Below, in pieces: positions 5,906 to 7,984 of a DNA stretch of 7,984 nucleotides. Source of the DNA: Alphaproteobacteria bacterium (lineage in GTDB: Bacteria; Pseudomonadota; Alphaproteobacteria; Micropepsales; Micropepsaceae); assembly GCA_947455695.1 (NCBI GenBank), contig CANGRN010000039.1, positions 1 to 7,984 of the forward strand, written 5' to 3'. Both the position numbers and the translations under genes were made by a program. Under the pieces are notes generated by a model. The model had not been told where the DNA came from. It ran no database searches and saw only the letters and a list, made by a program, of their open reading frames with translations. Each line of letters begins with the position of its first letter. Position 1 is the first letter of the stretch.

Positions 5906-7335
5906 AAAAGCCCCTCGCATTGCTCGCGGCGCTGCTGCTCACCGCCTGTGTGGCGACGCCGCCCACCACGCCGCAGGTCGCGCAGGTAAAAGAGGCCGAT
6001 CTGGGCCTGACGGGCGCAGAGGCGCCGCATTTTCCCGGCGAATGGTGGAAGGCCTTCAACGATCCGCAGATCGACCGGCTGGCGGCGCTGACGATCACCA
6101 ACAGCCCCACCCTGGCGGGCGCACTGGCGCGCATGCGCGCCGCCCAGGCCGAACTGGCCGTCAACCAGGCCGAAGACCTGCCGCAGGTCACCCTGGACGG
6201 CAGCGAACAGCGCACCTTGTTCAGCAGGGACTACATCATTCCACCGCCCTATGGCGGCAGCTATCGCTGGTTCGGCTCGCTGACCACGAACCTGAGCTGG
6301 AATCTGGATTTCTGGGGCAAGCAGGCGGCGCTGATCGCCAAGGCGCGGGGCAGCGCGGATGCTGCGGCGCTGGATGCGCAGGCCGCGCGCCTGGCGCTGT
6401 CGGGCGCCATCGCCCAGGCCTATATCAACCTGCTGCTGGACTATCAGTATGGCGACATCGCCGACGCCACGGTGGCCGAGCGGGAAGGCATCCTGCGCAT
6501 CAGCCAGGGCCGCTTCGATGCCGGCCTGGAAAATGGCAGCGCGGTGGAACAGGCCAAGTCACTGCTGGCTATCGCCAAGGCCGATCAGGAACGTTATTCG
6601 GCGGCGCGCGAGATGGATGTCCATGCCATCGCGGCGCTGACCGGGCAGGGCGCCGGTGCCTATACGACCATCACCAGGCCCAAGCCCAACCTGGATGTGG
6701 CGCTGCCGCTGCCCGACAAGCTGCCGGCCGACCTGCTGGCCCGCCGTCCCGACATATTGGCGGCCAGGGCACGGGTGGAAGCGGCGGTGCAGGGGCGCGA
6801 AGCCGCCCATGCCGACTTTTATCCCGACATCAACCTGGCGGCGCTGGTGGGTTTCCAGGCCATCGGGCTTTCCAACCTGATCTCGGCCAACAGCTTCACC
6901 ATGGGGATCGGCCCGGCCATTCACCTGCCGATCTTCGATGCCGGCAAGCTGAAGGCGCAATATGCGCGTTCCACCGCCGATCTCGACCTGTCGGTGGCCG
7001 ATTACAACGGCACCGTGGTCAATGCCATCAAGCAGACCGCCGACGCCATGACGCAGGTTCGCAGCCTGGCCGTTCAGCGCGCGCGCCAGCAGGAAGCGGT
7101 CACCAGCGCCAGCCGTGCGTTCGAGATTGCCCAGGAACGCTATCGCAGCGGCCTTGCCACCCAGCTTCCCATGCTGACGGCCGAGGCGACGTTGCTGCAG
7201 GCCCGCTCCAGCCTGGCCGGCGTTGCCGCGCAGGGCGCGCAGCAGCGCATCACGCTTTTGCTCACCGTGGGCGGCGGGTTCGAACCCGCCCCGTCCGAAA
7301 CCAAGATTGCCACGCAGGATATTCGCCATGACTGA
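5902..7335 (+). CDS. outer-membrane efflux channel lipoprotein, NodT/OprM (TolC-like) family
   Basis: This 477-residue protein forms the outer-membrane exit duct of a tripartite efflux pump. It starts with a lipoprotein signal peptide ending in a lipobox (LTAC, Cys16), typical of NodT/OprM-type channels. The 'WWKAF.DPQID.L' segment near residues 49-61 and two repeated outer-membrane-efflux domains follow (roughly 55-245 and 270-460). The second contains the familiar LPADLLARRPDI motif (about residues 274-285) and a 'IFDAGK' segment (about 348-353). Alanine- and glutamine-rich helices in both repeats fit the periplasmic alpha-barrel. Length is normal and the frame is intact. It overlaps marR by 4 bases and the next gene by 8 bases, so all three belong to one operon and the channel is probably dedicated to the EmrA-like partner. 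Confidence 0.94.
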   Translation: MKKPLALLAALLLTACVATPPTTPQVAQVKEADLGLTGAEAPHFPGEWWKAFNDPQIDRLAALTITNSPTLAGALARMRAAQAELAVNQAEDLPQVTLDGSEQRTLFSRDYIIPPPYGGSYRWFGSLTTNLSWNLDFWGKQAALIAKARGSADAAALDAQAARLALSGAIAQAYINLLLDYQYGDIADATVAEREGILRISQGRFDAGLENGSAVEQAKSLLAIAKADQERYSAAREMDVHAIAALTGQGAGAYTTITRPKPNLDVALPLPDKLPADLLARRPDILAARARVEAAVQGREAAHADFYPDINLAALVGFQAIGLSNLISANSFTMGIGPAIHLPIFDAGKLKAQYARSTADLDLSVADYNGTVVNAIKQTADAMTQVRSLAVQRARQQEAVTSASRAFEIAQERYRSGLATQLPMLTAEATLLQARSSLAGVAAQGAQQRITLLLTVGGGFEPAPSETKIATQDIRHD

Positions 7336-7984
7336 TGCCGCCCAGGCTTCCCCCAATCGTCAGCGCCGGTTCTGGTTCATCATTCTGGGCGCCGTGGTGC
7401 TGGCCGCGGCGGTGATCTACGCCATCTACTGGCTGGTATATTCCCGCTATTTCGAAGGCACCGACGATGCCTATGTCGGCGGCAATGTCGTGGCGATTAC
7501 CTCCAAGGAAAATGCCACGGTGCTGGCGCTGCATGCCGACAACACCCAGACCGTCAAGCAGGGCCAGCTTTTGATCGAGATGGACCCGGCCATCGCCACC
7601 GTGAACCTGCAGGCGGCGCAGGCCAACCTGGCGCGGGTGGTGCGCATGGTGAAGTCGCAATTTTCCAAGTCGGACTCCGGCGCGGCGCAGCTCAACCAGG
7701 CGCGCGTTGCCCTGTTCCAGGCGCAGGATGATTACCAGCGCCGCCAGAAGGCGTTCGCCACCCAGTCGGTGTCGGGCGAGGAACTGGCACATGCCCGCGA
7801 TGCGGTTGCGGCCGCGCAGGCGGCGGTGAGCGCCGCGCAAGGTGGGCTGGAACAGTCCAATGCCAGCATCGAAGGCACCGATATCGCCCACAATCCCGAT
7901 GTGCTGGCGGCCGAAGCACAATTGCGCGCCGCCGCCATCGCCTATGGCCATATGCGCCTGATCGCGCCGCTGGACGGGGTGATC
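7328..7984 (+). CDS. EmrA/HlyD-type membrane fusion protein (N-terminal part)
   Basis: The first 219 residues of a periplasmic adaptor protein are present; the gene runs off the right edge. It has a short basic cytoplasmic N-terminus, one membrane-spanning helix (about 15-38), then the EmrA-like signature TDDAYVGGN (45-53). The first half of the lipoyl-like domain (54-88, 'VKQGQLLIEMDP') and a long alanine/glutamine-rich coiled-coil hairpin (about 91-205) follow. The second lipoyl half begins at 'MRLIAPLDGVI'. This layout matches EmrA-class adaptors, which couple an inner-membrane MFS pump to a TolC-like channel and export hydrophobic drugs, uncouplers or fatty acids. A ribosome-binding site (AGGAT, 7316-7320) sits 7 bases upstream, inside the channel gene. 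The expected next gene, outside the window, is an EmrB-like MFS transporter. Confidence 0.93.
   Translation, partial: MTDAAQASPNRQRRFWFIILGAVVLAAAVIYAIYWLVYSRYFEGTDDAYVGGNVVAITSKENATVLALHADNTQTVKQGQLLIEMDPAIATVNLQAAQANLARVVRMVKSQFSKSDSGAAQLNQARVALFQAQDDYQRRQKAFATQSVSGEELAHARDAVAAAQAAVSAAQGGLEQSNASIEGTDIAHNPDVLAAEAQLRAAAIAYGHMRLIAPLDGVI

Overview
The window is GC-rich, tightly packed bacterial DNA with G/C-heavy third codon positions. It encodes an outer-membrane efflux lipoprotein with a lipobox and a periplasmic exopeptidase, so the cell is Gram-negative. Protein style and gene content suggest an alphaproteobacterium. This is an inference, because no rRNA or other marker gene is present.

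Left part (1-3714): The window opens in the last third of an ABC-transporter ATPase of the FecE/BtuD type. Next comes a clear cobalamin (B12) riboswitch (about 348-530) whose leader runs straight into a class I ribonucleotide reductase operon, nrdA-nrdB. Two hairpins lie between the aptamer and nrdA. The second is 12 of 13 paired, contains the whole nrdA Shine-Dalgarno region and ends on the base before the ATG. It therefore looks like a translational off-switch. The simplest reading is that B12 shuts down this B12-independent, oxygen-dependent reductase, so that a B12-dependent class II enzyme (NrdJ, not in the window) can take over. The logic is known from a few other bacteria; the details of this leader are the most interesting thing here.

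Middle part (3715-5251, minus strand): An M20-family zinc exopeptidase gene converges on nrdB with no spacer between the stop codons. It carries a frameshift in a short GT/AC run that separates the last metal ligand from the rest of the enzyme. Upstream of it on the same strand is a small GIY-YIG nuclease-domain protein.

Right part (5252-7984, plus strand): A MarR-type repressor, a NodT-type outer-membrane efflux channel and an EmrA/HlyD-type membrane fusion protein form an overlapping operon that runs off the end. An EmrB-like MFS pump is expected next. A good promoter precedes marR, and two 12-bp inverted repeats sit on its predicted start point as candidate autoregulatory operators.

No tRNA, rRNA, CRISPR array, insertion sequence or attachment site was seen. 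Apart from the riboswitch-controlled reductase, the content is ordinary chromosomal housekeeping and efflux.
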